Positions 26,846-27,172 of a DNA stretch of 27,172 bases are shown here, one piece after another. The notes under the pieces were generated by a model. That model saw only the letters and a program-made list of their open reading frames with translations. It ran no database searches and had not been told where the DNA came from. Source of the DNA: Tubulinosema ratisbonensis (Eukaryota; Microsporidia; Tubulinosematidae). The position numbers were made by a program, and so were the translations under genes. The DNA lies in contig RCSS01000103.1 of assembly GCA_004000155.1 (NCBI GenBank), positions 1 through 27,172 of the forward strand, in the 5' to 3' direction. The first letter of the stretch is position 1; every line of letters starts with the position of its first letter.

Positions 26846-27172
26846 TTTTTTCTGTTAAGAGTTGAGATGAAATAAAATTCTATTATTATTCATTTTATTT
26901 AAATAATCTATAATTTTAAAATAATAAAAAAATATATTATTAACCCCTCAGTATAACAAAATTAATAATTTATTTCAAAAAATTTAATACCCATCCCCAG
27001 ATGAGCAGCCGCAGAGAAACATTGAATAAAACCTTAAGAAAACCTGTTTTTATAAACTCAATTTACTTAAAACATATTCTATTAAGTCGTTACCTAGTGA
27101 GTACGACAATTATATTAAACAATTTTTAAAATGTATTTTTAATTATTTTTTATTTAATATTTAATTTTTTTA
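26846..27172. other. AT-rich end of window, nothing recognised
   Basis: After the Merlin relic there is about 330 bp of A/T-rich sequence with a somewhat more mixed stretch near 26985-27030. I see no open frame, RNA gene or repeat copy in it. Confidence 0.5.

Overview
The window looks like part of a microsporidian (fungal-lineage intracellular parasite) nuclear genome. The evidence is strongly A+T-rich DNA, intronless eukaryotic genes (SEC11, MTR4, STE24, GSH1, a SAM50-like barrel), a CCC motif just before several start codons, and AATAAA signals overlapping stop codons. The CCC motif and compact 3' ends are known microsporidian habits. Long gene-poor stretches and decayed transposons point to one of the larger, repeat-bearing microsporidian genomes. 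I cannot name the species.

Layout. 1-3085 is non-coding, with two copies of a ~220 bp dispersed repeat and a perfect AT-rich hairpin. 3086-7507 holds two diverged paralogues facing each other tail to tail (525 and 526 aa). Each has a short hydrophobic leader followed at the same place by a KRK basic cluster, so they are candidate secreted proteins. 7724-12237 holds three minus-strand housekeeping genes: a SAM50-like mitosomal barrel, glutamate-cysteine ligase with an unusual Cys-rich insertion, and a Ste24 CAAX protease carrying a patch of interleaved Ns. 13431-14018 is a small, probably secreted basic coiled-coil protein. 14792-15322 (SEC11, +) and 15407-18226 (MTR4, -) converge with an 84 bp gap.

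From 18227 to the end there is no intact host gene. This part is a graveyard of mobile DNA: three more copies of the dispersed repeat, two decayed Merlin (IS1595/ISXO2-like) transposases, and a PIF/Harbinger-type element with a Myb/SANT-like gene converging on a broken DDE transposase.

The most notable system is the dispersed repeat: six copies on both strands, each clear copy ending in an A run. Three have candidate target-site duplications of 9-13 bp, one a perfect 13 bp. One copy sits inside a Merlin transposase gene, where the duplicated target still reads as the transposase protein on both sides. A nested hairpin is conserved between copies. Together these indicate a SINE-like retroposon derived from a structured RNA.

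Start codons were corrected for two genes whose longest frames begin at non-ATG codons: GSH1 starts at 10857 (MGLL...) and SEC11 at 14792 (MLDL..., directly preceded by ACCC).
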